From positions 1-17,593 of the forward strand of contig CAIYZZ010000480.1 in the NCBI GenBank assembly GCA_903930805.1: a stretch of 17,593 nucleotides of DNA. The letters run 5' to 3'. Made by a program: the position numbers and the translations under genes. The stretch is from an uncultured Rhodocyclaceae bacterium (GTDB lineage Bacteria > Pseudomonadota > Gammaproteobacteria > Burkholderiales > Rhodocyclaceae). Below are positions 7,262 to 14,127 of this stretch, piece after piece. The stretch's first letter is position 1. Each line of letters begins with the position of its first letter. Under the pieces are notes generated by a model. The model was not told the DNA's origin and did not search any database. It saw only the letters and a list, made by a program, of their open reading frames with translations.

Positions 7262-8494
7262 CTAAATGTAATCATCGTCAGTATCGCCCTCCTTGCTCCG
7301 ATAACCCCAAGAGTAGTGGTAGTCAGGAAGGGTCGGCATTCCGGGGGTGGTACCGGCGGTACCACTGGTCAGCGGATCTATCCCATCAGCCTTCTGTGAG
7401 GCCCAGCCAATCCAAGCAGCTTTATCCGCCTCGGTCTGAAACTTTGGCAATTTGTCGAGCGGGGCCTCGCGGACGGTTTCGATGTAGTCGCGCAGCGACT
7501 GTGCATTACCCCAGGCGGCAGCCTCGTCGAAGAGACGTTTCGTTTTCAGCTTCTCGAATTCTTTGAGCTGCATTGCCTGGCGCACGCGAAGCTGGCGCGC
7601 TGCTTCCAATTCCTTCTCACGAGCACGTTGCTCGCGTTCACGTTTATCCTCGGCCGCCAAGCTGAAAGTACCAGCAACGATTTCGTCGATTCGATCTTCA
7701 ATCTGTGCGTAGTTGGTGTCTGACCATTTGCGCCGAATGTACTCGCTGGACTCGTGGCTAAGTTTTACGAGGATCTTTCCGGTCGGCGTGTATTCCTTGA
7801 GATTCGGCGACCACCAGTGGCTCTTGGTTTTCTCCGCCCGCTGCTTGTCGGCCAGCTCCTTGGGGGTGAGATCCCGGAACGACTGGTTGGAATGCTCCTC
7901 GACCCAGAACCAGTATCGACCGCCATCGACCTCGAAGCTAACCATCAAGGGACGTTTCTCCGACTGAGCAACATCAATCCCCATGGATTGCAGTCGTGAC
8001 CACAGGGATTTTAGAACGGCGATACCCCGTTCCACGTTCTCCGGCGATGTGCGGCAGGGCCATGGCGTAGGGTCAGCACACCTCACAATGCCGCGCTCGT
8101 CGACTTTGCGTAAATCAATCGCCTTGCGAACATCCTTCGCAAACTGAATCAGCCGCTTGTCGTCTGTTGCGGGAACTGGGGTTTCTGCCAGTCGCTTCTC
8201 GGCATCCTCTCTGGCTTGATCTCGTGCCTGTGTCACCGCGAATTCACTCCCCTCAAAAGTAAACTCAAGACGTGCTCCGGGTGGTGCTTTGGGCAGCAGA
8301 GCTTTCAGGCGGTCCCGTGCCGGTCCTGGCTTCTTCAACCAGTGGCCCTGGTGTGGCAGCGGGATGTTACTTTTCCGGCACGCTTTCGCCAGTCCGACAT
8401 CAGAGATGCCCAGCTCGGCAGCAACTTCGCGGATGGGTTTTTGCCAGACACGTTCGTAGAGTTCTTCCCTGGTTAGCTTCATGCGCATCCCCAT
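7262..8494 (-). CDS. Hypothetical 410-aa protein with N-terminal helix-turn-helix and coiled coil
   Basis: The N-terminus (EELYERVWQKPIREVAAELG, then ISDVGLAKACRKSNIP, residues about 10-46) looks like a helix-turn-helix followed by a basic HWLKKPGPARDRLK segment. The middle is mixed alpha/beta. Residues about 285-335 form a long Glu/Arg/Lys-rich helix likely to be a coiled coil. The C-terminus is acidic (GDTDDDYI). This architecture occurs in uncharacterised proteins of genomic islands; I know no biochemical function. The ATG at 8494 has AAAGG just upstream; in-frame ATGs at 8488 and 8482 are possible starts. It diverges from the RHH-like gene at 8597 across 102 bp and could regulate that shared region or bind foreign DNA, but neither is shown. 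Confidence 0.85.
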   Translation of the reverse strand: MGMRMKLTREELYERVWQKPIREVAAELGISDVGLAKACRKSNIPLPHQGHWLKKPGPARDRLKALLPKAPPGARLEFTFEGSEFAVTQARDQAREDAEKRLAETPVPATDDKRLIQFAKDVRKAIDLRKVDERGIVRCADPTPWPCRTSPENVERGIAVLKSLWSRLQSMGIDVAQSEKRPLMVSFEVDGGRYWFWVEEHSNQSFRDLTPKELADKQRAEKTKSHWWSPNLKEYTPTGKILVKLSHESSEYIRRKWSDTNYAQIEDRIDEIVAGTFSLAAEDKREREQRAREKELEAARQLRVRQAMQLKEFEKLKTKRLFDEAAAWGNAQSLRDYIETVREAPLDKLPKFQTEADKAAWIGWASQKADGIDPLTSGTAGTTPGMPTLPDYHYSWGYRSKEGDTDDDYI

Positions 8495-8534
8495 GCCTAC
8501 CTTTCTCGAAAGCTGAATGATAGTTTTCCGAGCA

Positions 8535-8560
8535 TTGACATTGCCATATCGGCATAAAGG
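8535..8560. promoter_or_regulatory. Candidate operator/promoter between divergent genes
   Basis: The 102-bp divergent spacer contains a consensus -35-like TTGACA (8535-8540) followed by an imperfect dyad, TGCC-ATATC-GGCA (8542-8554), with a further GGCA half-site shortly after. No -10 box lies at ideal distance, so the promoter call is weak. The dyad is a plausible binding site for the adjacent RHH-like protein. Confidence 0.3.
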
Positions 8561-8596
8561 CAGTACATTGGCACGGCCTTAGCAAAGGATCGTGCC

Positions 8597-8791
8597 ATGC
8601 CCCGCCATAAGTCTGAAACTCTCTCCATTCGGACCACTGCCGAAATCAAGGATTTGATCCGCCAAGCTGCGGATCGCGAGCACCGCTCTGTCGCATCCAT
8701 GCTGGAAGTGCTGGTGATGGCGCATGCCGATCACCTGGGCATCAAGGCGCCCAGTAAAACTGGCAAAACAACCAAGACCAACAAGAAATAG
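8597..8791 (+). CDS. Small ribbon-helix-helix-like protein
   Basis: This is a 64-residue protein. A beta-strand-like start (ETLSIRTTAEIK) is followed by two helices (DLIRQAADREHRSVASMLEV and the segment after it), the layout of Arc/MetJ-type ribbon-helix-helix DNA-binding proteins. A Lys/Thr-rich tail follows. The ATG at 8597 has AAAGGA 7 nt upstream. Its stop lies 3 nt before the AlbA_2/ATPase gene, which has no good ribosome binding site of its own, so the two are probably translationally coupled. By analogy with RHH partners it may repress the pair from the upstream dyad. An antitoxin role toward the downstream protein is possible but unproven. Confidence 0.75.
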   Translation: MPRHKSETLSIRTTAEIKDLIRQAADREHRSVASMLEVLVMAHADHLGIKAPSKTGKTTKTNKK

Positions 8792-8794
8792 CCC

Positions 8795-10135
8795 ATGAGC
8801 GCCGATGCACTGAAAAGCACTGCCGAGATCGAAGACCAGTACACCGACCTCAAGTCCCTACGGACAATCACCACCAAGAATGCGGAATGGAATTCGCTCG
8901 CCCAGGATTGCGTGTGCTTCGCTAACGGTTCCGGCGGTCGCTTGCTGATTGGTATCGAGGACGGCGAAACTCTGCCGCCCGCTGGTCAGGTCGTGCCGCC
9001 CGAGTTGGTCGATCGCCTGCGCAAGCGGATCGGCGAGCTGACCGTCAATGTGCAGGCTCTCCCCAGTGTGATCCGTGCCGAGAATGGAGGCGAGTACATC
9101 GAGCTGACCATTGACCGGTCGCCGGGTGTGGCCTCGACGCGTGACGGTCGCTATTTCCTGCGCGTCGGCGACACTTGCCAGCCGGTGCTCGGTGATGATG
9201 TGCTGCGCCTGGCCAATGAGCGTCCGGGTCGGCCTTGGGAGACCATGGAGAGCGATGTACCGCGTGGCAGTGCCGATGCGGGCAAGCTAAATCGCTTTGT
9301 TGCGGGCATCCGAGGCTCGGATCGGGTGAAGGATTCCGTGAAGGAGAAAAGCCCGGACGAGTTGCTGACGCATTACGGGCTGGCCCAGGGCGCTACGCTG
9401 ACTCGTCTCGGGGTATTGCTCCTGGGCTCGACAGCAAGTCGGCGTGCACTGGGCACCGCACCGATCGTGCAGGCCATCAAGTATGACGAACAAAGCCAGA
9501 AGATCAACAAGTGGGTCTGGGATGATGGCGAGCTGTCACCGATTGAGCTTGTCGATGCGATCTGGCGCGAGGTGCCGGATTTTCGCGAGAGTTACGAAGT
9601 GGCCGAGGGCTTGTATCGGCGCAGCGTGCCGGCGTATGACGAGAAGGTGGTGCGCGAGCTGTTGGTGAATGCCCTGGTACACCGGCCATATACCCAGCAA
9701 GGCGATATTTATCTCAACCTGCATCCCGGACGCCTGGAGGTGGTGAACCCGGGGCGCCTACCGCTGGGGGTGACACCACGCAATATTCTCCATGCAAGCC
9801 GTCGCCGCAACGAGGCGCTGGCCCGTGTATTTCATGACTTGGGGTTGATGGAGCGCGAAGGCAGTGGATTCGACTTGATCTACGATCGGCTGCTCTCCCA
9901 AGGGCGGCCTGCGCCTGTGCCAGAGGAAGGCAGCGATTGGGTCAAGGTGACGATACAGCGGCGCATTGCGAGGCCGGAAGTGATGCGTCTGCTCACCGAA
10001 GCCGACGCACAATTTCAGCTGACGCAACGCGAGCGGATCACGCTGGGCGTATTGGCGCAGACCGAGGGTATGACAGCCAAGGAGCTGGGCGATCTGCTGG
10101 AAACCAATGGCGCTGATGAACTGGCCGCCTGTTAG
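8795..10135 (+). CDS. AlbA_2 (Schlafen-like) and HATPase_c_4 protein, truncated by a frameshift
   Basis: The N-terminus (about 10-140) matches an AlbA_2/Schlafen-like domain, including FANGSGGRLLIGIEDG (42-57). Residues about 280-365 match the divergent GHKL ATPase domain of COG2865 RecG-related regulators: VRELLVNALVHRPY (286-299), VVNPGRL (316-322) and MEREGSGFDLI. Such proteins occur as transcription regulators and as parts of defence or toxin-like systems; the activity here is unknown. The frame ends at TAG 10133-10135 inside a C-terminal winged-helix region (TAKELGDLLETNGADELAA). The missing rest of that domain follows in another frame (10132-10491), so one base seems to have been lost and the full product would be about 565 residues. 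The truncated protein keeps the AlbA_2 and ATPase domains. Confidence 0.88.
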   Translation: MSADALKSTAEIEDQYTDLKSLRTITTKNAEWNSLAQDCVCFANGSGGRLLIGIEDGETLPPAGQVVPPELVDRLRKRIGELTVNVQALPSVIRAENGGEYIELTIDRSPGVASTRDGRYFLRVGDTCQPVLGDDVLRLANERPGRPWETMESDVPRGSADAGKLNRFVAGIRGSDRVKDSVKEKSPDELLTHYGLAQGATLTRLGVLLLGSTASRRALGTAPIVQAIKYDEQSQKINKWVWDDGELSPIELVDAIWREVPDFRESYEVAEGLYRRSVPAYDEKVVRELLVNALVHRPYTQQGDIYLNLHPGRLEVVNPGRLPLGVTPRNILHASRRRNEALARVFHDLGLMEREGSGFDLIYDRLLSQGRPAPVPEEGSDWVKVTIQRRIARPEVMRLLTEADAQFQLTQRERITLGVLAQTEGMTAKELGDLLETNGADELAAC

Positions 10136-10491
10136 GGCGCCTTGTTGGTACGAGCCTGGTCCTGACAACTGGCAAAACCTCCGGCATGCGGTATTTCGTT
10201 GGGCCGGAGTGGTTGCGTGGGGCCAAGTTGGATCGCAAGACGACCCTGACGCGGATTACGCCACATCGTCTGAGTGCGTTGATCGTGGAGGATTTGACGC
10301 GTTACCCGAATTCGTCAAGTTCGGAGGTTAATCGGCGGATCGGGGCGGAGATTTCGGCCAAAACGGTGAAGCGAGCATTGGACGATTTGATCAAGCAGGG
10401 ATTGGTGGCCTATGAGGGAGAGCGCCGCTGGCGGCGATATCACCTCGACAATCCGGCCCATAAAGGACAAGAGCCGGGGAAGTTTTCATGA
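10132..10491 (+). pseudogene. Frameshifted C-terminal winged-helix part of the AlbA_2/HATPase gene
   Basis: The frame beginning at 10132 stays open for 119 codons and ends at TGA 10489-10491. It reads LGRLVGTSLVLTTGKTSGMR, then YFVGPEWLRGAKLDRKTT, then a second helix-turn-helix (SSSEVNRRIGAEISAKTVKR, then ALDDLIKQGLVAYEGERRWR). This is the expected C-terminal end of the COG2865 family. Adding one G (TG to TGG, Trp) at 10131 joins it without a stop to the upstream gene. An internal ATG at 10186 has no convincing ribosome binding site, so independent translation is unlikely. The cause is a real one-base deletion or a sequencing error. Confidence 0.8.
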
Positions 10492-10580
10492 TGCTAATTA
10501 CCCGGCAGCCCAGCATCAATCGTAATGCACTGATTTTCTGCGGCTTTCATAAAGGACAGGCCGCGGCAATGTCCTTTATG
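10459..10580. repeat. Three copies of CATAAAGGACA, two forming an inverted pair
   Basis: The 11-mer CATAAAGGACA occurs at 10459-10469 and 10548-10558, and its exact reverse complement TGTCCTTTATG at 10570-10580. The last two form an 11-bp stem around an 11-nt GC-rich loop. A ten-base relative, TAAAGGACAA, appears at 14209-14218. The first copy overlaps the end of the frameshifted frame; the stem lies about 125-155 nt before the GIY-YIG gene. No T-run follows, so an operator or a repeat family is more likely than a terminator. Confidence 0.65.
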
Positions 10581-10703
10581 CAACGGGCGGCTGTCCGATA
10601 GAAAGCGATCCATGGCCGCGGCCCTGGCGCACTCTGGCAAAAGAGGTAATTAGCGTGAAAGAGTGCAATAAAGAGGGTAATGTCTCGGGGAAAGGAGAAT
10701 GGA

Positions 10704-11324
10704 ATGAGTAGTTCGCTGAGCATTGTTTATGTCCTGACCAACTCGGCCATGCTTGGGCTGGTGAAGATCGGCTATACCTCGCAGGACGACGCCAACTCGC
10801 GCATCGCTCAGCTTTACACCACCGGCGTGCCCGTGCCGTTCACCATCGAATATGCCTGCAAGGTCCAAAACGCAGAAGAGGTTGAGAAGGCTCTGCATGT
10901 CGCCTTTGGCCCGAACCGGATCAATCCGAAGCGCGAATTCTTCCGGATCGAACCCGACCAGGCGATTGCCATCCTGAAGCTACTCCATACCGAGGAAGCA
11001 ACCCAGGAGGTCACCGACCAGCCAAGCATGATCGACCAGCAATCCATTGCTGCTGCCGAACAACTCCGTGCGCGGCGCCCGAATCTGAACTTCGAGGAGA
11101 TGGGTATCCCGATAGGAGCGGTTCTGCAATCCGCGCATTCCAACGCCACCGTTACCGTGGTCGCTCAGAAGAGGGTTCGCCTCGCTGACGAGGAAATGTC
11201 GCTGACCGCAGCTACCCGGCAAGTGCTCGGCCTCGATTACAGCGTTCAGCCTGGGCCACATTGGACCTACGAGGGGAAGTCGATCCGTGATCTTTACGAG
11301 GAAACGTACGGTGACACCGAATAG
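10704..11324 (+). CDS. GIY-YIG nuclease family protein with C-terminal accessory domain
   Basis: This is a 206-residue protein. The N-terminal domain (about 6-95) is of the T5orf172/MUG113 type of GIY-YIG nuclease: VYVL (8-11) and VKIGYT (20-25) replace the GIY and YIG strands, followed by SRIAQLYTTGVPVPF (32-46) and the conserved RINPKREFF (72-80), which carries the expected Arg and Glu. Residues about 125-205 (RRPNLNFEEMGIPIGAVL, then SLTAATRQVLG and WTYEGKSIRDLYEETY) resemble a RAMA-like accessory domain; this second assignment is tentative. The ATG at 10704 has AAAGGAG 6 nt upstream and is preferred to 10680. The domain hydrolyses DNA or RNA in characterised relatives; the substrate here is unknown. 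The cargo context suggests a defence role. Confidence 0.88.
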   Translation: MSSSLSIVYVLTNSAMLGLVKIGYTSQDDANSRIAQLYTTGVPVPFTIEYACKVQNAEEVEKALHVAFGPNRINPKREFFRIEPDQAIAILKLLHTEEATQEVTDQPSMIDQQSIAAAEQLRARRPNLNFEEMGIPIGAVLQSAHSNATVTVVAQKRVRLADEEMSLTAATRQVLGLDYSVQPGPHWTYEGKSIRDLYEETYGDTE

Positions 11325-11337
11325 TCGACACCCATGC

Positions 11338-11391
11338 TCCCACAGAAAGAATTGGTGGGCGACCAATCCACTGTTGTTAAGGAAGCATGTC
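11338..11391 (+). repeat. Right copy of the 54-bp degenerate direct repeat
   Basis: This matches 7158-7211 at both ends (first 8 bases, and 25 of the last 27) in the same orientation, 13 nt after the GIY-YIG stop. The diverged middle contains a small hairpin, ATTGGT and ACCAAT (11351-11356 and 11362-11367), which the left copy lacks. Together the copies bracket the 7262-11324 cargo genes. Confidence 0.65.
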
Positions 11392-11593
11392 GTCGACGCT
11401 TCGGGATAAAGCTCCGGCAGTAGTCTGGTCATCTGCTGGAATTCTCCACATGACGTTGGCCCGGCAAGCAACAGATGAAATAGCGGGAGCGCAGCTTCGG
11501 TGCGGATACAGCTCCCGAAACTGCGGATCTCAATGTGGCGTCAGGATGCCAATTGCAGCAGATCAGTTCATCGAACTCAGATTATGTCCATCC

Positions 11594-11613
11594 TTGACAA
11601 TATTGGATACAAT
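11594..11613 (+). promoter_or_regulatory. Candidate parDE operator/promoter region
   Basis: A -35-like TTGACA (11594-11599) overlaps the 8-bp palindrome CAATATTG (11598-11605), followed by a -10-like TACAAT (11608-11613). The two boxes are too close to act as one promoter, but TACAAT with a weaker upstream -35 is possible. The palindrome, 48 nt before parD, is a plausible site for autorepression by the ParD RHH domain. Confidence 0.4.
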
Positions 11614-11653
11614 CTGCGTGAGCGATTGCCACTCTAAACGCAAGGAGTCTCAC

Positions 11654-11926
11654 ATGGGCATGAACATCAATCTCACACCGCATCTCGAGGGCATGGTGCG
11701 ACAAAAGGTCGACTCGGGGCTTTACACGTCCGCCAGCGAGGTGGTTCGTGAAGCGTTGCGTCTCATGGATGAGCAGGACAACTTGCGCGCCGCAAAGCTG
11801 GATCAGTTGCGTCAAGACATCCGAGCAGGACTGAACAGCGGCCAGGCAGCAGACTGGAATCCCGATCAGGTCAAACGTGAGGGACGTGCGAAGCGTCAAG
11901 CCAACCCAGTCTCCAACAAGTCATAA
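11654..11926 (+). CDS. parD: ParD-family type II antitoxin
   Basis: This is a 90-residue protein. The N-terminal ribbon-helix-helix (MGMNINLTPHLEGMV, then SGLYTSASEVVREALRLMDE) is characteristic of ParD/CC2985 antitoxins. The C-terminal half is charged and probably unfolded until it binds the toxin. The ATG at 11654 has AAGGAG 6 nt upstream; an open frame reaching back to 11387 lacks such a signal. ParD neutralises ParE by direct binding and represses the shared promoter. The toxin gene begins 1 nt after the stop. The pair may stabilise the surrounding island. Confidence 0.92.
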   Translation: MGMNINLTPHLEGMVRQKVDSGLYTSASEVVREALRLMDEQDNLRAAKLDQLRQDIRAGLNSGQAADWNPDQVKREGRAKRQANPVSNKS

Positions 11927-11927
11927 C

Positions 11928-12242
11928 GTGGTACGGATTGTTCGTCGGCCGCTTGCTGGCACCGACATTGCCGATATTTGGGACTTCATTGCTGAAGACA
12001 GCATCACTCAAGCGGATGCGTGGGTTGATCGTCTCGACGGGAAACTGCGACTGCTGGCGACCCAGCCGTTGATGGGGCGGTCACGTGATGAACTATCGCC
12101 CGGCTTGCGCAGTCAGCCTTTCGGCCGATACGTCATTTTCTACGAACCACTAACGGACGGCATCGACATCGTTCGCGTCATCCATTCTGCGCGAGATGTT
12201 GATGCGGTGTTTGATCCTGATTCTGACTCACCTGAGCATTGA
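11928..12242 (+). CDS. parE: ParE-family toxin
   Basis: From GTG 11928 the protein has 104 residues, normal for ParE/RelE-fold toxins. Typical segments are RPLAGTDIADIWDFIAED (8-25), ATQPLMGRSRDEL, GLRSQPFGRYVIFYEP and IDIVRVIHSARDVDAVF at the C-terminus, which matches the end of ParE proteins. Characterised ParE toxins inhibit DNA gyrase; the target here is inferred from the family. The GTG lies 1 nt after the parD stop with no good ribosome binding site, so translation is probably coupled to parD and kept low. Another GTG at 11877 would overlap parD by 50 nt and add residues not typical of the family. Confidence 0.92.
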   Translation: MVRIVRRPLAGTDIADIWDFIAEDSITQADAWVDRLDGKLRLLATQPLMGRSRDELSPGLRSQPFGRYVIFYEPLTDGIDIVRVIHSARDVDAVFDPDSDSPEH

Positions 12243-12372
12243 GCGAAGTCCTATTCTGTTTTCTATTCGCAGGAGCCCGAAAAGGCATGCTGGCCGTCAA
12301 AGTGGGGATATGTTCATATCGCCGTGGGGTCGCCAGAATTTCTAGCGAAATCCCCTATCGCTGGTACGAACA

Positions 12373-12409
12373 CCCCGCCAGACGCCAGTCTGCGCGGGGT
12401 TCTTCGTTT
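12373..12409 (+). terminator. Rho-independent terminator downstream of parDE
   Basis: CCCCGC (12373-12378) and CAGAC (12379-12383) pair with GTCTG (12388-12392) and GCGGGG (12394-12399), with a 4-nt GCCA loop and one bulged C. The stem is followed by TTCTTCGTTT. It lies 130 nt after the parE stop and is oriented to end plus-strand transcription. Confidence 0.8.
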
Positions 12410-12474
12410 ACAGCTGTCAACCTCGCATCCAGCAAATTCCCGTTTTTGCTCTCTCCGAGGCCAATTCTCTCGGA

Positions 12475-12506
12475 ACCTGTCAACCTCGGCATTTAGGTTG
12501 ACAGGT
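12475..12506. promoter_or_regulatory. 12-bp inverted repeat: candidate operator
   Basis: The arms ACCTGTCAACCT (12475-12486) and AGGTTGACAGGT (12495-12506) are exact reverse complements around an 8-nt spacer. The left-arm word CTGTCAACCTCG also occurs as a direct copy at 12414-12425. The right arm contains a consensus -35 box (TTGACA), so a regulator bound here would cover the promoter proposed at 12498-12526. Confidence 0.6.
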
Positions 12507-12526
12507 AGGTTGTGCCTTGATTTATT
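12498..12526 (+). promoter_or_regulatory. Candidate sigma-70 promoter directed rightward
   Basis: TTGACA (12498-12503) is followed by a 17-bp spacer and TTTATT (12521-12526), a perfect -35 and a four-of-six -10 match. No open frame with good signals follows until nhaA, about 440 nt away, so it would give nhaA a long leader or drive a short non-coding RNA. Confidence 0.4.
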
Positions 12527-12551
12527 TACTGTTTTTTTGGGGCAATTCAGA

Positions 12552-12601
12552 AGTTCGTTATTACATACGTTTTGGTTTCAAGAGAGACCTTATAACGAAC
12601 T
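12552..12601. repeat. 10-bp inverted repeat with 30-nt spacer
   Basis: The arms AGTTCGTTAT (12552-12561) and ATAACGAACT (12592-12601) are exact reverse complements in an AT-rich setting. The spacing is wide for a hairpin and resembles paired binding sites for a recombinase or regulator. Function is unknown. Confidence 0.5.
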
Positions 12602-12975
12602 ACTCTCGACCTGGTGAAGGCGTAGGCTGCGTTTGGCCCGTAGATTGGGTGCTCTGAAGCTGCCGGTGGTCGCTGTCTCTGGACGGCCAACTGCCGACCT
12701 TCGCCTTTCCTCCATAGCAGTCATCCAGGAGACCGGTTCGCTCTTAAACCTGCCGGACGCCCTATAAGTGCTCGTCGGCCAAAGCGGGCATTGACGACTG
12801 CATAATCACAATACTGATTTGCATGCCCGCTACCCGTGAAGACGAGCATTAAGTGCGGCCCTATGCCGTCATTCAGAACATCTAGTGGCTGATCTCTGAG
12901 TAGTTCCGATACCCAATGGCCCCTTTCACGGATAGGATCGCTGGATTCAATAAAGAACCTTCTAAAACGCCAACC
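12602..12975. other. Non-coding stretch upstream of nhaA
   Basis: No gene is supported here. The sequence (about 12640-12900) has the degenerate non-coding texture I associate with intergenic repeat DNA of pseudomonads, with short recurring words such as GGCCAA and GCGGGCA, but I cannot prove a repeat family. An in-frame ATG at 12916 would extend nhaA by 20 residues; neither it nor the ATG at 12976 has a strong ribosome binding site. Confidence 0.4.
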
Positions 12976-14127
12976 ATGACACTGGACCTGACACGCGCAT
13001 TTGTCGAATTCTTCGAGTCAGAAAAGGCGAGCGCTGTCCTGTTGCTCTCCTGTACCTTGGCCTCGATCGCGATCGCCAATTCGCCGGCAGGCCCAGCCTA
13101 CCTGCAGTTCTGGCAGATCCCTGTGGCAGGCCTGACACTTGAGCATTGGATCAACGATGGTCTGATGGCAGTGTTTTTCCTGCTCATCGGATTGGAACTT
13201 GAACGCGAACTCTATGTGGGTGAACTCTCCAGCTTACGCAATGCCCTGTTGCCCATCTTTGCGGCCATCGGCGGTATCGCTGTGCCGGCCGGTCTTCATT
13301 TCTATCTCAATGCCGGAACCCCGACGCAGGCAGGCGCGGGCATTCCGATGGCGACCGACATCGCCTTTGCCTTGGGGGCACTGGCACTACTCGGCAGTCG
13401 CGTCCCAGGTTCTCTCAAGGTATTTCTCACCGCCCTGGCGGTCATGGATGACCTTGGCGCCATCATCGTTATCGCCGTCTTCTATGCGACGCAGTTTTCT
13501 CTGGACTACCTGTGCGGCGCACTCGCTGTGTTTCTCGTGCTGATGATGGCCAATGTCCGTCGCGTCATGAGTTTGCTGCTGTATCTGATCGGTGGGGCAT
13601 TGATGTGGCTCTTGATGCTGAAGTCGGGTGTGCATGCCACCATTGCCGGCGTACTACTTGCCTTTGCCATACCTTTCAGTGGCAGGAACAGCAAGGAGGA
13701 TTCGCCATCGCACAAGATGGAACACCTGCTGCACAAACCTGTCGCCTTCGGCATCCTGCCATTGTTTGCGCTGGCCAATACCAGCATCGTCTTCGATCCC
13801 CAGTGGCAGGAAAACCTCGCCAGTGCCAACAGCCTCGGGATTCTCGGCGGCCTCATCCTCGGCAAGCCATTGGGCATCTTTCTGCTCAGCTATCTGGCGG
13901 TGAAAGTCGGCCTGTGCCGCCTCCCCTCTGCTCTCGATTGGAGGCACATTGTTGGCGTGGGCTGCCTCGGTGGCATCGGCTTCACGATGTCGATCTTTAT
14001 CACCAACCTGGCTTTTTCTGGCGAGGCGACACTCATCAATGTGTCGAAGTTAGCCATCTTGGCAGGTTCGCTAATAGCCGGCCTAATTGGTATGTTCTGG
14101 CTCTACCTCTTCAATCGCCCAAAGTAA
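12976..14127 (+). CDS. nhaA: Na+/H+ antiporter NhaA
   Basis: This inner-membrane antiporter expels Na+ (or Li+) in exchange for protons and supports pH and salt homeostasis. From ATG 12976 it has 383 residues, close to E. coli NhaA (388); an alternative start at 12916 gives 403. Key residues are present: Asp128 in MATDIAFALG, and the paired Asp158-Asp159 in AVMDDLGAIIVIAVFY, equivalent to E. coli Asp133, Asp163 and Asp164. LILGKPLGIF and GIGFTMSIFITNLAF are also family signatures, and about 12 hydrophobic helices are visible. It is monocistronic and convergent with the RND operon. No E. coli-like neighbour nhaR is present; upstream regulation may involve the dyads at 12475 and 12552. Confidence 0.95.
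   Translation: MTLDLTRAFVEFFESEKASAVLLLSCTLASIAIANSPAGPAYLQFWQIPVAGLTLEHWINDGLMAVFFLLIGLELERELYVGELSSLRNALLPIFAAIGGIAVPAGLHFYLNAGTPTQAGAGIPMATDIAFALGALALLGSRVPGSLKVFLTALAVMDDLGAIIVIAVFYATQFSLDYLCGALAVFLVLMMANVRRVMSLLLYLIGGALMWLLMLKSGVHATIAGVLLAFAIPFSGRNSKEDSPSHKMEHLLHKPVAFGILPLFALANTSIVFDPQWQENLASANSLGILGGLILGKPLGIFLLSYLAVKVGLCRLPSALDWRHIVGVGCLGGIGFTMSIFITNLAFSGEATLINVSKLAILAGSLIAGLIGMFWLYLFNRPK

Noticed and set aside
10128..10140. Programmed ribosomal frameshift in the AlbA_2 gene
   Set aside because: No slippery heptamer or downstream structure is visible at the site. A simple one-base deletion explains it better.
10488..10601. 37-codon frame overlapping the AlbA_2 tail by ATGA
   Set aside because: The spacing is attractive and GGGGAAG lies upstream, but the peptide has no recognisable features and its end coincides with the inverted repeat. 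Support is insufficient.
11877..11927. Earlier GTG start for parE
   Set aside because: It would overlap parD by 50 nt and add residues not usual for ParE. GTG 11928 gives the normal length.
12239..12617. Two short plus-strand frames after parE
   Set aside because: They run through the terminator and inverted repeats and have no start signals or protein texture.
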